A stretch of 64,000 bases of DNA, from positions 3,348,001 to 3,412,000 of the forward strand of contig NZ_CP030261.1 of NCBI RefSeq assembly GCF_003312915.1, in the 5' to 3' direction. The translations under genes and the position numbers were made by a program. Below are positions 17,176 through 25,971 of this stretch, piece after piece (within the stretch, counting starts at the first letter, position 1; the number at the start of each line of letters is the position of its first letter). The notes below the pieces were generated by a model. The model was not told the DNA's origin. It saw only the letters and a program-made list of their open reading frames with translations, and ran no database searches. The stretch comes from Flavobacterium fluviale. Its GTDB lineage: Bacteria > Bacteroidota > Bacteroidia > Flavobacteriales > Flavobacteriaceae.

Positions 17176-18075
17176 ATGAGAGCATTGGTTATTTCTGGCG
17201 GAGGCAGTAAAGGCGCATTTGCCGGCGGTGTTGCCCAGTATTTAATAGAAGAAAAAAGACACGAATACGATTTGTTTTTAGGAACTTCAACAGGAAGTTT
17301 GTTAATTCCGCATTTAGCTCTCGGCCACATTAAAAAAATTCACTCAGTTTATACTAATGTGACTATGGCAAGTATTTTTAATATTTGTCCGTTTGTTGTT
17401 AAAAATAAAGATGGTGTTGATATTGTGACCATTAATCACTTTAATGTAATACGTCAGTTTTTTAAGGGAAAACGAACTTTTGGCGAAAGTAAAGGTTTGA
17501 AAAAATATATTAAGAATAACTTTTCATTGTCCGACTTCAATAATCTTAAAAAACTAAAGACCGATGTTATAGTTACGGTGACCAATTTTACAACAAACGA
17601 ATCAGAATATAAATCTGTAAAAGATTGTACGTACGAAGAGTTTTGTGAATGGTCTTGGATTTCGAGCAACTATGTTCCGTTTATGAGTTTAGTTGAGAAA
17701 AACAATTTTGAATACGGCGATGGCGGATTTTCAAGCTTGGTGCCAATTCGTGAAGCAATTAACAGAGGCGCCACAGAAATAGATGTAATTGTTTTAGAAA
17801 CCGAGGTCAATACAACTAAAACAGTGATTGGTAAAAATCCTTTTTCTTTAATGATTGATTTGTTCCGAATTGCTCTAGATCAAGTAGAAAAACACGATAT
17901 TGCTATAGGAAAACTTATGGCAAATAATAAAAATGTAAAACTTAATTTATATTACACCCCAATTAAACTTACGGACAATGCATTGATTTTCAATAAAGAT
18001 GTGATGAAAGATTGGTGGGAGCAAGGTTACGAATATGCTCAGAATAAGTCTGAGGTTATGAGTGACAATAAATAA
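17176..18075 (+). CDS. Patatin-like phospholipase
   Basis: A 299-aa cytosolic lipid acyl hydrolase. The glycine-rich oxyanion loop is SGGGSKGAFAGG (residues 7-18), the nucleophile elbow is GTSTG with Ser38, and the Asp of the catalytic dyad is D182 in GDGGF. All three elements are in place and in the usual order. There is no signal peptide; bacterial patatins of this short type are usually cytosolic or membrane-associated phospholipases. It stands alone between the M1 peptidase and a convergent gene, with an inverted repeat after its stop. Confidence 0.93.
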   Translation: MRALVISGGGSKGAFAGGVAQYLIEEKRHEYDLFLGTSTGSLLIPHLALGHIKKIHSVYTNVTMASIFNICPFVVKNKDGVDIVTINHFNVIRQFFKGKRTFGESKGLKKYIKNNFSLSDFNNLKKLKTDVIVTVTNFTTNESEYKSVKDCTYEEFCEWSWISSNYVPFMSLVEKNNFEYGDGGFSSLVPIREAINRGATEIDVIVLETEVNTTKTVIGKNPFSLMIDLFRIALDQVEKHDIAIGKLMANNKNVKLNLYYTPIKLTDNALIFNKDVMKDWWEQGYEYAQNKSEVMSDNK

Positions 18076-18140
18076 TTTTAGAATTCAGATTTTAGATTTT
18101 AGATTGAGTTTTTCTTTTGTCTAAAATCTGAATTCTAAAA
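18076..18140. terminator. 21-bp perfect inverted repeat between convergent genes
   Basis: 18076-18096 (TTTTAGAATTCAGATTTTAGA) is the exact reverse complement of 18120-18140, with a 23-nt spacer containing a T-rich run. It sits directly after the patatin stop and just before the end of the minus-strand gene, so it could terminate transcription from both sides. The arms consist of the words TCTAAAAT and GAATTC, seen also in other spacers of this window. Confidence 0.6.
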
Positions 18141-18145
18141 TATTT

Positions 18146-18667
18146 TTACCAAAGATCAGCTACTTCATTTTTAATATAACCCAACGCAGCATTACTTGGC
18201 GATTGTTTTTCTAGTAAATCATTCAAAATTACTTCGCGTAATTTATCCGCGTTTTCTACTTTATCTCTCATTGCTGCTTTGCGAATCATTTGAATGGTTG
18301 CATTTTTTGCAGTCGTAATGATCGTCCAGCACTCGTCTGACATGTAAATCTGCTGTGTTAGATTATGTTCAAATTCCTGTTCGATTTGTTCGATTACAAA
18401 ATTTTCATAATCATGTTTATCTTGAGAAATCGGAGAAATCCTGATTAATAATTTATTCAGATTAATGCGTTCTAAAAATAAAGTCATACGCTCATAAGCC
18501 TGTAAACGTATTGGCAGAGATTGTTTTTGATATTCTTTATTTAATAAAAAAGCACGCTTTCTATCATTGTTTTTAATGTGCAGTTCAAAAAAACGATAAG
18601 CTACAACTCCTGTAACTAATGCCGGCAGAGTATAACTCGCAAGTTCTATAATTTTATTAAAATCCAT
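18146..18667 (-). CDS. Membrane-anchored protein of unknown function
   Basis: I chose the ATG at 18665-18667 (MDFNKIIELASYTLPALV); a longer frame to 18736 would add an unlikely N-terminus. The product, about 173 aa, has one membrane helix at residues 9-25 and then a long cytosolic helical region (KNNDRKRAFLLNKEYQKQSLPIRLQAYERMTLFLERI). The C-terminus is also helical. I have seen such proteins as conserved hypotheticals in Flavobacteriaceae but cannot give a function. It is divergent from the TauE/SafE permease; a TATATTTTTG sequence on the minus strand lies just upstream and could be its -7 box. Confidence 0.7.
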   Translation of the reverse strand: MDFNKIIELASYTLPALVTGVVAYRFFELHIKNNDRKRAFLLNKEYQKQSLPIRLQAYERMTLFLERINLNKLLIRISPISQDKHDYENFVIEQIEQEFEHNLTQQIYMSDECWTIITTAKNATIQMIRKAAMRDKVENADKLREVILNDLLEKQSPSNAALGYIKNEVADLW

Positions 18668-18722
18668 TTGAATAATTTTTAAGCAAAAATATACTTTTTG
18701 AGGAAAAATCCACTTTAAATTT

Positions 18723-18755
18723 TTGGTAATAAACAAAAAGGAAGCTGTACTTTTG
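18723..18755 (+). promoter_or_regulatory. Bacteroidetes-type promoter for the TauE/SafE permease
   Basis: TTG at 18723-18725 and TACTTTTG (consensus TAnnTTTG) at 18748-18755 are 22 nt apart, within the range for the primary sigma factor of this phylum. Transcription would start about 30 bp before the ATG at 18793. Confidence 0.55.
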
Positions 18756-18792
18756 AAACTTGTTTTTTAATTTATCTGAAATATAATTTTTA

Positions 18793-19560
18793 ATGGATTC
18801 CTATATCATATTTTTTCTTTGTTTAGCAGCTTTTGCAGCGGGATTTATTGATGCGATTGTTGGCGGCGGCGGATTGATACAAACTCCAATGGGATTAATT
18901 TTATTACCCAATTTACCAGTTTCTACAGTTGTAGGTACATTAAAAATCCCAGCTTTCAGCGGAACCGCTTTTGCTGCTTTTCAGTATTTAAAAAAGGTTG
19001 TTATTCAATGGAAATTGCTGCTCATTATGATGTGCTTGGCGGTTCCTTCGGCGTTTTTAGGTTCTACGATTTTGACGATGGTGAGCAACGATTTTATGAA
19101 ACCGCTTTTACTGGTGGTTTTATCTTTACTTTTTATATATACCTACGCAAAGAAAAATTTCGGACAACATGCAGCGAAAGATCATTCTGCTGCAACTCAA
19201 ATAATTTATGCGGTTGTTATTAGCATAATCGTTGGTTTCTACGACGGATTTATCGGCCCTGGAACAGGAAGTTTCTTTGTGGTAGCATTTATAGCGCTTT
19301 TAGGTTTCGATTTTCTTCACGCTTCCGCGAATGCAAAAATGGTCAACTTGGCGACGAATTTTGGTTCGATCTGCTTATTTATGATTAAAGGAAAAATTAT
19401 CTGGACAATTGCAATTCCGATGGCAGTAAGCAACGGACTTGGAGGCTGGCTGGGTGCAAAACTGGCAATTAATAAAGGAAACGGTTTTATTCGGATTTTC
19501 TTTTTAATTGTGGTTGTTGGAACTTTGATTCGCTTTGCTTATGATGTGTTTTTTAAGTAA
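18793..19560 (+). CDS. TauE/SafE (TSUP) family permease
   Basis: A 255-aa integral membrane protein with about eight helices. The two half-repeats are visible: AAGFIDAIVGGGGLIQTPMGL near the N-terminus and IVGFYDGFIGPGTGSFFVVAF in the middle, both with the glycine-rich loop typical of the TSUP superfamily, whose members export or import sulfite, sulfoacetate and related organosulfur anions. The substrate here cannot be told. Monocistronic, with its own promoter and a repeat-rich region downstream. Confidence 0.92.
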   Translation: MDSYIIFFLCLAAFAAGFIDAIVGGGGLIQTPMGLILLPNLPVSTVVGTLKIPAFSGTAFAAFQYLKKVVIQWKLLLIMMCLAVPSAFLGSTILTMVSNDFMKPLLLVVLSLLFIYTYAKKNFGQHAAKDHSAATQIIYAVVISIIVGFYDGFIGPGTGSFFVVAFIALLGFDFLHASANAKMVNLATNFGSICLFMIKGKIIWTIAIPMAVSNGLGGWLGAKLAINKGNGFIRIFFLIVVVGTLIRFAYDVFFK

Positions 19561-19898
19561 GTTTTTTTGAGATTCTAAGGTTCTGAGATTCTAAGGTACT
19601 GAGGCTTTTAATATTTACTTCTTAATTAATTAAAGGAAAATAAACTTAGCGTCTTAGAATCTTAGCAGCTCAGAACCTTTAGAAAATATTGTTTGAATCT
19701 AGCCCCGATTGAGGCGTTATCCTCGTAATGAAATGAAGAGATAAAGCCGAAAGCGGGAAACCATGCCGGAAAATATGCCTTTTGTTTGGCTTCAAAAAAA
19801 ACTTAGAACCTTAGTATCTCAACATCTTAGAACCTTTGCGCAGCTTCTTAGGAACTTTCTTTTTAAATTCTTAATTTTGCCTAAAAGGAGAAAATTAC
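19561..19898. other. 338-bp spacer with word repeats and a structured element
   Basis: No gene. The left part (19570-19605) repeats GATTCTAAGG, TTCTGAG and GGTACTGAGG; complementary words (CTTAGAATCTTAG, CAGCTCAGAACCTT) follow at 19645-19680 and again at 19801-19855. Between them lies a separate GC-richer element at 19700-19760. A TAATTTTG box at 19872-19879 could be the -7 element for the helicase gene. Confidence 0.6.
19700..19760. repeat. REP-like imperfect long hairpin element
   Basis: CCCGATTGAGGC at 19704-19715 pairs with GCCGAAAGCGGG at 19746-19757 (9 of 12 positions), and inside it TTATCCTC pairs with GAGATAA with one bulge. The AGCCCCGAT...AGCGGGA frame resembles a dispersed repeat I remember from Flavobacterium genomes; copy number must be checked in the whole genome. 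Confidence 0.55.
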
Positions 19899-22232
19899 AT
19901 GCAGAAATATATTGACCAGCTCAACGAAGCGCAAAGACAGCCCGTTCTTAAAAAAGATGGGCCAATGATTATTATTGCTGGTGCAGGTTCGGGAAAAACC
20001 CGAGTTCTAACAATTAGAATTGCTTATTTGATGGCTCAAGGCGTTGATGCCTTCAATATCTTATCGCTGACTTTTACCAATAAAGCGGCCCGAGAAATGA
20101 AACACAGGATTTCGGATATTGTTGGGGCGAGCGAGGCAAAGAACCTTTGGATGGGAACGTTTCACTCTATTTTTGCGCGTATCCTGCGTGCAGAATCTGA
20201 TCATTTAGGTTATCCTTCCAATTTTACCATATATGATTCTCAGGATTCGGCTAGATTAATTTCCTCGATTATTAAAGAAATGCAGCTGGATCGAGATATT
20301 TACAAACCAAAACAAATTTTGGGGCGTATATCTAGTTACAAAAATAGCTTGATTACGGTAAAAGCCTATTTTAATAATCCCGAATTGGTTGAAGCAGATG
20401 CAATGGCAAAAAGACCAAGATTGGGAGAAATATATCAGCAGTATGTGGAGCGCTGTTTTAAAGCCGGAGCAATGGATTTTGATGATTTATTGTTGAAAAC
20501 CAATGAATTGCTAACTCGTTTTCCAGAAGTTCTGGCTAAATATCAAGATCGTTTTCGTTATATTTTGGTTGATGAGTACCAAGATACAAATCACTCTCAG
20601 TATTTGATTGTTAGGGCTTTGTCTGATAGATTTCAGAATATTTGTGTGGTTGGAGATGATGCGCAGAGTATTTATGCTTTCCGTGGTGCGAATATTAATA
20701 ACATTTTGAATTTCCAGAAGGATTATGAAGGTGTAGTAATGTTTCGTTTAGAGCAGAATTACCGTTCGACAAGAAATATTGTTGAAGCGGCAAATACTGT
20801 AATGGAACATAATAAGACCAAGTTGGATAAAGTAGTTTGGACTGCAAACGAATTTGGTCCTAAAATTAAAGTTCACAGAAGTTTGACAGATGCTGAAGAA
20901 GGGCGTTTTGTAGCCAGTACAATTTTTGAGCAGAAAATGCAGAATCAGCTTCATAATGGTGCTTTTGCAATTTTGTATCGTACGAATGCTCAGTCACGTG
21001 CGATGGAGGATGCTTTGAGAAAACGTGATATTCCGTATAGAATTTACGGCGGATTGTCGTTCTACCAACGTAAGGAAATTAAGGATGTTTTATGTTATTT
21101 ACGCTTGGTTCTGAATCCGAAAGATGAAGAGGCTTTGATTCGTGTAATTAATTATCCTGCACGTGGAATTGGAGATACAACGGTAGAAAAATTGACAATT
21201 GCAGCCAATCATTACAAACGATCGATTTGGGAAGTAATGGTTAATATTGACAAGATCGATTTAAAACTGAATGCTGGCACAAAAAATAAACTGAAAGATT
21301 TTGTAACGATGATTCAGAGTTTTCAGGTTATAGATCAGAATCAAGATGCTTTTTATATTACAGACCACGTTGCAAAGAAAACTGGTTTGGTTCAGGAATT
21401 GAAGAAAGATGCTACACCGGAAGGAATGGCGAAAATTCAGAATATAGAAGAGCTTTTAAACGGTATTAAAGATTTTACCGAAGGGCAGAGAGAAATTGAT
21501 GGAGCAAGAGGCGCGCTTTCTGAATTTATGGAAGATGTGGCTTTGGCAACAGATTTAGATAAAGATACCAACGATGAAGATCGTGTAGCTTTAATGACGA
21601 TTCACTTAGCAAAAGGACTTGAATTCCCACACGTTTTTGTGGTGGGTATGGAAGAGGATTTGTTCCCGAGTGCTATGAGTATGAGTACGAGAAGTGAATT
21701 GGAAGAAGAACGTCGTTTGTTTTACGTAGCTTTAACTCGTGCAGAACATCAGGCGTATTTGACTTATGCGCAATCTCGTTACCGCTGGGGAAAATTGACC
21801 GATAGTGAACCATCTCGTTTTATTGAAGAAATTGACGGGCAGTTTTTAGAATATCTAACCCCTGCAGAAACAAATTACCGCTATAAATCACCAATTGATG
21901 GAGATATTTTTGGTGACGTTGATAAATCTAAACTTAGATTAGCAAAACCAGTTGGAGGAACGCCTCCAAAACATGTTACAGATAATAATCCGAAACCGGA
22001 TCTGAATATTAGAAAGTTAAAACCAGTCGGAACCAATCCGAATTCAAGTGCACCCAATTTGTTTGACAGTAAACTGACTGTTGGAAATGTAGTAATGCAC
22101 GAACGTTTCGGAAAAGGAGAAGTGATTAATTTAGAAGGAGTTGGAGCTGATAAAAAAGCAGAAATCAAATTTGAAGTAGGAGGAATTAAGAAACTCTTGC
22201 TAAGATTTGCTAAATTAGATGTGGTTGGATAG
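19899..22232 (+). CDS. UvrD/PcrA/Rep-type DNA helicase
   Basis: A superfamily 1 3'-5' helicase of 777 aa. Motif I is IIAGAGSGKTRVL, motif II VDEYQDTN, motif III VGDDAQSIYAFRGA, motif IV LEQNYRSTRNI, motif V MTIHLAKGLEFPHVF and motif VI RRLFYVALTRAE. The C-terminal region (about 700-777) ends in a beta-rich segment LTVGNVVMHERFGKGEV, the Tudor-like domain of PcrA/UvrD that contacts RNA polymerase. Roles are mismatch and nucleotide excision repair and removal of obstacles. Unusually for this phylum, an AAGGAG lies at 19885-19890, 8 nt before the ATG. Confidence 0.95.
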   Translation: MQKYIDQLNEAQRQPVLKKDGPMIIIAGAGSGKTRVLTIRIAYLMAQGVDAFNILSLTFTNKAAREMKHRISDIVGASEAKNLWMGTFHSIFARILRAESDHLGYPSNFTIYDSQDSARLISSIIKEMQLDRDIYKPKQILGRISSYKNSLITVKAYFNNPELVEADAMAKRPRLGEIYQQYVERCFKAGAMDFDDLLLKTNELLTRFPEVLAKYQDRFRYILVDEYQDTNHSQYLIVRALSDRFQNICVVGDDAQSIYAFRGANINNILNFQKDYEGVVMFRLEQNYRSTRNIVEAANTVMEHNKTKLDKVVWTANEFGPKIKVHRSLTDAEEGRFVASTIFEQKMQNQLHNGAFAILYRTNAQSRAMEDALRKRDIPYRIYGGLSFYQRKEIKDVLCYLRLVLNPKDEEALIRVINYPARGIGDTTVEKLTIAANHYKRSIWEVMVNIDKIDLKLNAGTKNKLKDFVTMIQSFQVIDQNQDAFYITDHVAKKTGLVQELKKDATPEGMAKIQNIEELLNGIKDFTEGQREIDGARGALSEFMEDVALATDLDKDTNDEDRVALMTIHLAKGLEFPHVFVVGMEEDLFPSAMSMSTRSELEEERRLFYVALTRAEHQAYLTYAQSRYRWGKLTDSEPSRFIEEIDGQFLEYLTPAETNYRYKSPIDGDIFGDVDKSKLRLAKPVGGTPPKHVTDNNPKPDLNIRKLKPVGTNPNSSAPNLFDSKLTVGNVVMHERFGKGEVINLEGVGADKKAEIKFEVGGIKKLLLRFAKLDVVG

Positions 22233-22647
22233 TGTGAAAATCTTATTACGTAGTTTTGTCTTTTTGATTTCTTTAAATGTTCTTGGGCAATCTGAAAAAT
22301 TGGAAAGAAAAAATGATAAAAAGTTAGTCGGATATTGGAAAGGTGCTGAATATGATAAAATCACACTTGTCCCTAAAATATATTGGACTATAAATAGAGA
22401 TGAGACTGGAAAATACTTTATTGTTTTTACTTCGACAAAAGATTGTGAAGTAAGAGTTTGGAACGAAAGAGGAAGATGGTGGATTGATAAAGGTAAATTT
22501 TATAAATTAAATTCACGAACAGGCGATTTGACTGTAATAAATTATAGTTTTACTGGAGTAAATGAGATCTTTTTTTCTGAAAAACCATCTGACGCAAAAA
22601 TTGAAGAGAACGATGTATTCTATTTTGAAAATTTAATAGATTATTGA
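22219..22647 (+). CDS. Small secreted protein, unknown function
   Basis: A 142-aa protein. The ATG at 22219 overlaps the helicase gene by 14 bp; a GTG at 22234, just after the helicase stop, would give a more typical signal peptide (KILLRSFVFLISLNVLGQ) and may be the true start. The mature domain is beta-rich and Trp-rich (LVGYWKGAEYDKITLV, YWTINRDETGKYFIVF, ERGRWWIDKGKFY), like a small lipocalin-type fold. No named family recognised. It is probably co-transcribed with the helicase, which looks like chance rather than function. Confidence 0.65.
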   Translation: MWLDSVKILLRSFVFLISLNVLGQSEKLERKNDKKLVGYWKGAEYDKITLVPKIYWTINRDETGKYFIVFTSTKDCEVRVWNERGRWWIDKGKFYKLNSRTGDLTVINYSFTGVNEIFFSEKPSDAKIEENDVFYFENLIDY

Positions 22648-22723
22648 AGACTTAATTAGGTAGCATTAAAATTAGGTTTTAAAACAAAACTTGAAACAAC
22701 TAAAAACTTGAAACAAAAAAATA

Positions 22724-23344
22724 ATGGCTGAGTTCATAAAAATATATTCAGATAAACCTAGTGAAGCTGCAATTGCAAAAGTTGTAAAAGTACTTCAGAA
22801 TGGTGGATTGGTGATTTATCCAACAGATACTGTTTACGGTTTAGGGTGTGATATAACCAATTCTAGAGCATTAGAGAAAATTGCTAAAATTAAAGGAGTC
22901 AAATTGGAGAAAGCTAATTTCTCATTCATTTGCCACGATTTGAGCAATCTGTCAGATTACGTGCGTCAGATTGATACTTCTACTTTTAAAATTTTAAAAA
23001 GAGCTTTGCCAGGACCATATACTTTTATTTTACCTGGAAATAATAATCTTCCAAAAGAATTTAAAAAGAAAACTACAGTTGGTATTCGTGTTCCTGACAA
23101 CAATATTATATTAGAAATTGTACGTCAGTTAGGAAATCCAGTAGTCTCAACTTCTATTCGTGATGAAGATGATGTAATTGAATATACAACAGATCCAGAA
23201 TTGATTTTTGAGAAATGGCAGAATCTTGTAGACTTAGTTATTGATGGAGGATATGGAGATAATGTTGGTTCAACTATTATAGATTTATCTGAACATGAAC
23301 CAGTTATTGTAAGAGAAGGAAAAGGCGATATTGATATTTTGTAA
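22724..23344 (+). CDS. YrdC/Sua5-domain protein (L-threonylcarbamoyladenylate synthase family, YciO-like)
   Basis: A 206-aa cytosolic protein made of one YrdC domain: GGLVIYPTDTVYGLGCDI (residues 27-44), KRALPGPYTFILPGNN, KKTTVGIRVPDN and NVGSTIIDLS. Enzymes of this family make threonylcarbamoyl-AMP from Thr, bicarbonate and ATP, the first step of t6A modification of tRNA. The N-terminal start and the KIKGVKLEKANFSFICHDL segment are closer to YciO than to TsaC/Sua5, so the exact activity is less sure. The partner enzyme TsaE is encoded in this window at 34819. It is convergent with the OmpA-like gene, with a shared terminator between. Confidence 0.88.
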   Translation: MAEFIKIYSDKPSEAAIAKVVKVLQNGGLVIYPTDTVYGLGCDITNSRALEKIAKIKGVKLEKANFSFICHDLSNLSDYVRQIDTSTFKILKRALPGPYTFILPGNNNLPKEFKKKTTVGIRVPDNNIILEIVRQLGNPVVSTSIRDEDDVIEYTTDPELIFEKWQNLVDLVIDGGYGDNVGSTIIDLSEHEPVIVREGKGDIDIL

Positions 23345-23458
23345 ATAAATACTTTAATTGTATAAAAGTTTAAAAATAATACCTAACTTTATTAAAGTTA
23401 AAATTTAGTTAGTTATTTAAAAATAATGCTATTCTTAATCAGCCAAAATTAAGAATAC

Positions 23459-23487
23459 AAAAAAGCAGGTCAATCGACCTGCTTTTT
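23459..23487. terminator. Bidirectional intrinsic terminator
   Basis: GCAGGTC at 23465-23471 and GACCTGC at 23476-23482 form a perfect 7-bp stem with the loop AATC; it is preceded by AAAAAA and followed by TTTTT. It lies between the convergent YrdC-domain and OmpA-like genes and can serve both. Confidence 0.9.
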
Positions 23488-23514
23488 CTGTTTTTATAGA
23501 ATGTAAAACAAGAA

Positions 23515-24348
23515 TTATTTAGCTTGTTTTTTCATTTCTTTTTCAATCATATCATAGAATTGATCGATTTTTGGCATAACTACGATACGAGTTCTTCTGT
23601 TACGTGCTTTGTTTTCAGCAGAATCATTAGCAACTAATGGTACGTAAGAACTTCTACCTGCAGCAATTAATTTAGCTGGGTTAACACCTAGATCGTTTGT
23701 TAATACACGAACGATAGAAGTAGAACGTTTCACACTTAAATCCCAGTTGTCTAAGATAATTCCGTTGCTTTTGTAAGGAACGTTATCTGTGTGTCCTTCA
23801 ACCATACATTCGAAATCTGGTTTGTCGTTAACTACTTTTGCAACTTTAGCTAATACACCTTTTGCAGCGTCAGTTACTTCATAGCTACCGCTTTTGAATA
23901 ATAATTTATCAGCGATAGAGATAAATACAACTCCTTTTTCAACATTGATTTCGATATCTGGATCGTTGATTCCAACTGCACCTTTTAAACTTGTAACTAA
24001 TGCTAAAGTAACACTGTCTTTTTTAGTTAAGGCATCTTGAAGTCTAGAAATTTTTAAATCTTTTTCTTTTAAGCTTTCAAGAGATTTTTCAAGATTTTCA
24101 GCACCTTTAGTTGTTAAGATAGTTAAATCTTTAGAGCTGTTGATTAAATCTTGATTATGTTGTTTGTAGCTTTCAGCTGTAGCAGCTAATCCAGCTTTTT
24201 CTTCTAAGCACGTATTTAATTTTACAGTACATGAGTTTAACAAATCTTGAGTCTCTTTGTTTTTAGCTTCCAACTCAGCGTATTTCTTTTTAGAAACACA
24301 TGATGTTAGTGCCATTAATACTGATAGTGCGATAACTATTTTTCTCAT
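23515..24348 (-). CDS. OmpA/MotB-domain lipoprotein
   Basis: A 277-aa outer-membrane lipoprotein: MRKIVIALSVLMALTSC gives lipidated Cys17. Residues about 20-125 form a coiled coil (KKKYAELEAKNKETQDLL, later LEKSLESLKEKDLKISRL), and the C-terminal 140 residues form an OmpA-like peptidoglycan-binding domain (ECMVEGHTDNVPYKS, NWDLSVKRSTSIVR, GRSSYVPLVAND, ENKARNRRTRIVVMPK). It should tether the outer membrane to the cell wall. It ends at the shared terminator and lies upstream of nothing obvious; the glycosyltransferase gene behind it has the same orientation with a 32-bp gap, so they may be co-transcribed. Confidence 0.93.
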   Translation of the reverse strand: MRKIVIALSVLMALTSCVSKKKYAELEAKNKETQDLLNSCTVKLNTCLEEKAGLAATAESYKQHNQDLINSSKDLTILTTKGAENLEKSLESLKEKDLKISRLQDALTKKDSVTLALVTSLKGAVGINDPDIEINVEKGVVFISIADKLLFKSGSYEVTDAAKGVLAKVAKVVNDKPDFECMVEGHTDNVPYKSNGIILDNWDLSVKRSTSIVRVLTNDLGVNPAKLIAAGRSSYVPLVANDSAENKARNRRTRIVVMPKIDQFYDMIEKEMKKQAK

Positions 24349-24380
24349 AAATTTAATTTTAATTAGACTTGATTACAAAT

Positions 24381-25400
24381 TTAGTTTTTAATATTTTGAA
24401 TACTGTTAAAGATTTCTTTAAATAGAGTCAGTTTCCTGATATAATAAAGGAAAACGATGCTTTTAACCATATAGTATTGCTGTATCTGAAAATCTTTTCT
24501 TTTTCCGATATATTTTAAAGATAAGCAATAAAATGAAAAATGTGCCTTTAAAATCGCAAAAGTATGTCCTACTTTACCTTGTGTAAGAAAACGGATACCT
24601 GCAATACCATCTAAAATCATACGAAAGAAAATCACAAAAAATAATCTTCTTCTCGGCAGATTTTTGACCATCATTAATAATGAATTTCTAAAATTCAAAT
24701 AGGTCTTTTTTGGGTTTCCTTGTTGTAATGTTGCTCCTCCAACATGGTAAACCACTGATTTACAATTGTATTTTATAATATGCCCTTCGTTAGAAGCACG
24801 CCAGCATAAATCTATTTCTTCTTGATGCGCAAAAAAGCTTTCATCAAATCCGCCTAATTCCTGAAAAACTTTTTTTCTGATAAAAAAGCAAGCTCCTGAT
24901 GCCCAGAATATTTCAATATTATCATCAAATTGTCCGTTGTCTTTTTCTATTGTTTCGAAGATTCTGCCACGACAAAAAGGATAACCAAATTTATCGATAA
25001 AACCACCCGCTGCTCCCGCATACTCAAAATATTCTTTATTTTTAAAATCCAGAATTTTAGGCTGAATGATAGCGGTTTGATTTTCAGTATCAAAAGTTTC
25101 AATAATAGGCTTCAGCCAGTTTTCGGTAACTTCAATATCGGAATTTACCAATGCAAAAATTTCGGCGTCAATATGTTTTAACGCATCGTTATAACCTTTT
25201 GCAAAGCCATGATTTTCTGAGTTTTTGACAATCTTTACGGTAGGGAAATTTTCTGTAACAAAGTCAACAGAATTATCTGTAGAGTCGTTATCAGCAACAT
25301 ATATAGATGCTCCTTCTGAAAACTGAATAACAGATGGTAAAAACTGCTCCAGCAATTTTACCCCGTTCCAATTTAAAATGACAACTGCTATTTTATCCAA
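24381..25400 (-). CDS. Glycosyltransferase family 2 (rhamnosyltransferase-like)
   Basis: A 339-aa GT-A fold enzyme. KIAVVILNWNGVKLLEQFL opens the nucleotide-sugar domain, YVADNDSTDNS and ENHGFAKGYNDAL follow, and ALVNSDIEV holds the metal-binding DxD-like site. The acceptor part includes ASGACFFIRKKVFQELGGFDE and HQEEIDLCWRA, typical of the WbbL/rhamnosyltransferase branch. The C-terminal 90 residues are basic and hydrophobic, likely membrane-associated (RRRLFFVIFFRMI). It probably adds sugar to a surface polysaccharide or lipid; no polysaccharide cluster is present here. Confidence 0.88.
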   Translation of the reverse strand: MDKIAVVILNWNGVKLLEQFLPSVIQFSEGASIYVADNDSTDNSVDFVTENFPTVKIVKNSENHGFAKGYNDALKHIDAEIFALVNSDIEVTENWLKPIIETFDTENQTAIIQPKILDFKNKEYFEYAGAAGGFIDKFGYPFCRGRIFETIEKDNGQFDDNIEIFWASGACFFIRKKVFQELGGFDESFFAHQEEIDLCWRASNEGHIIKYNCKSVVYHVGGATLQQGNPKKTYLNFRNSLLMMVKNLPRRRLFFVIFFRMILDGIAGIRFLTQGKVGHTFAILKAHFSFYCLSLKYIGKRKDFQIQQYYMVKSIVFLYYIRKLTLFKEIFNSIQNIKN

Positions 25401-25421
25401 AAGTATTTTAATTATTTATTT

Positions 25422-25874
25422 TTAATGGTTTTCTTTATAATCAGGCAGGTTTCTTAAAAACTCATATTTTTCGTTTTCAAAATCCATCTGACAATAAAAA
25501 TGGTTTAGTCCGTTTGTGACATTCAAAAACCGTGCCTGCATCGTCATATTATAACGGGCAATTTGGTCAAAAGTTGCCTGAGAGATTTTAACTTCTGGTG
25601 CTTTACATTCTACTAATATATGTATAGTACCATCTGAGTTGAAAACTACAACATCGTAACGTTTTCGTAATCCGTTGACCGTTAAAACCTTCTCTACATT
25701 TATTAGTGATTTGGGATACTTTTTCTCGTACATTAAAAAATGAACAACGTGCTGGCGAACCCATTCTTCTGGCGTGAGAATTATAAATTTTTTCCTGATC
25801 TCATCAAAAATAGACACTTTATTTTCGCTATTTTTGAATCGGAAAGTGTAAGCAGGGAAATTAAGTTTTAACAT
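25422..25874 (-). CDS. Stand-alone HsdR N-terminal-like (PD-(D/E)xK) nuclease-fold protein
   Basis: A 150-aa protein matching the type I restriction enzyme R N-terminal domain. The fold signature reads RYDVVVFNSDGTIHILVECKAP: an Asp, then about 12 residues later the E-C-K of the second strand, with the trailing QIARYNMTMQARFLNVTNG. There is no helicase domain and no methylase or specificity gene nearby, so it is not a restriction system. Such orphan proteins are common in Bacteroidetes and their role is unknown. It is 21 bp upstream of the glycosyltransferase gene and divergent from holA. Confidence 0.82.
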   Translation of the reverse strand: MLKLNFPAYTFRFKNSENKVSIFDEIRKKFIILTPEEWVRQHVVHFLMYEKKYPKSLINVEKVLTVNGLRKRYDVVVFNSDGTIHILVECKAPEVKISQATFDQIARYNMTMQARFLNVTNGLNHFYCQMDFENEKYEFLRNLPDYKENH

Positions 25875-25971
25875 AAAGCAAATATAATTTGAAAATTAAT
25901 CAATTTGAAAATTAGTTAATTATTTATTTTTGAAACTGAAAACTGAGCCTGAACACTGAAAATTTAATTTA

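Noticed and set aside
25422..25874. Type I restriction-modification system
   Set aside because: Only the N-terminal nuclease-like domain is present, without helicase, methylase or specificity genes.
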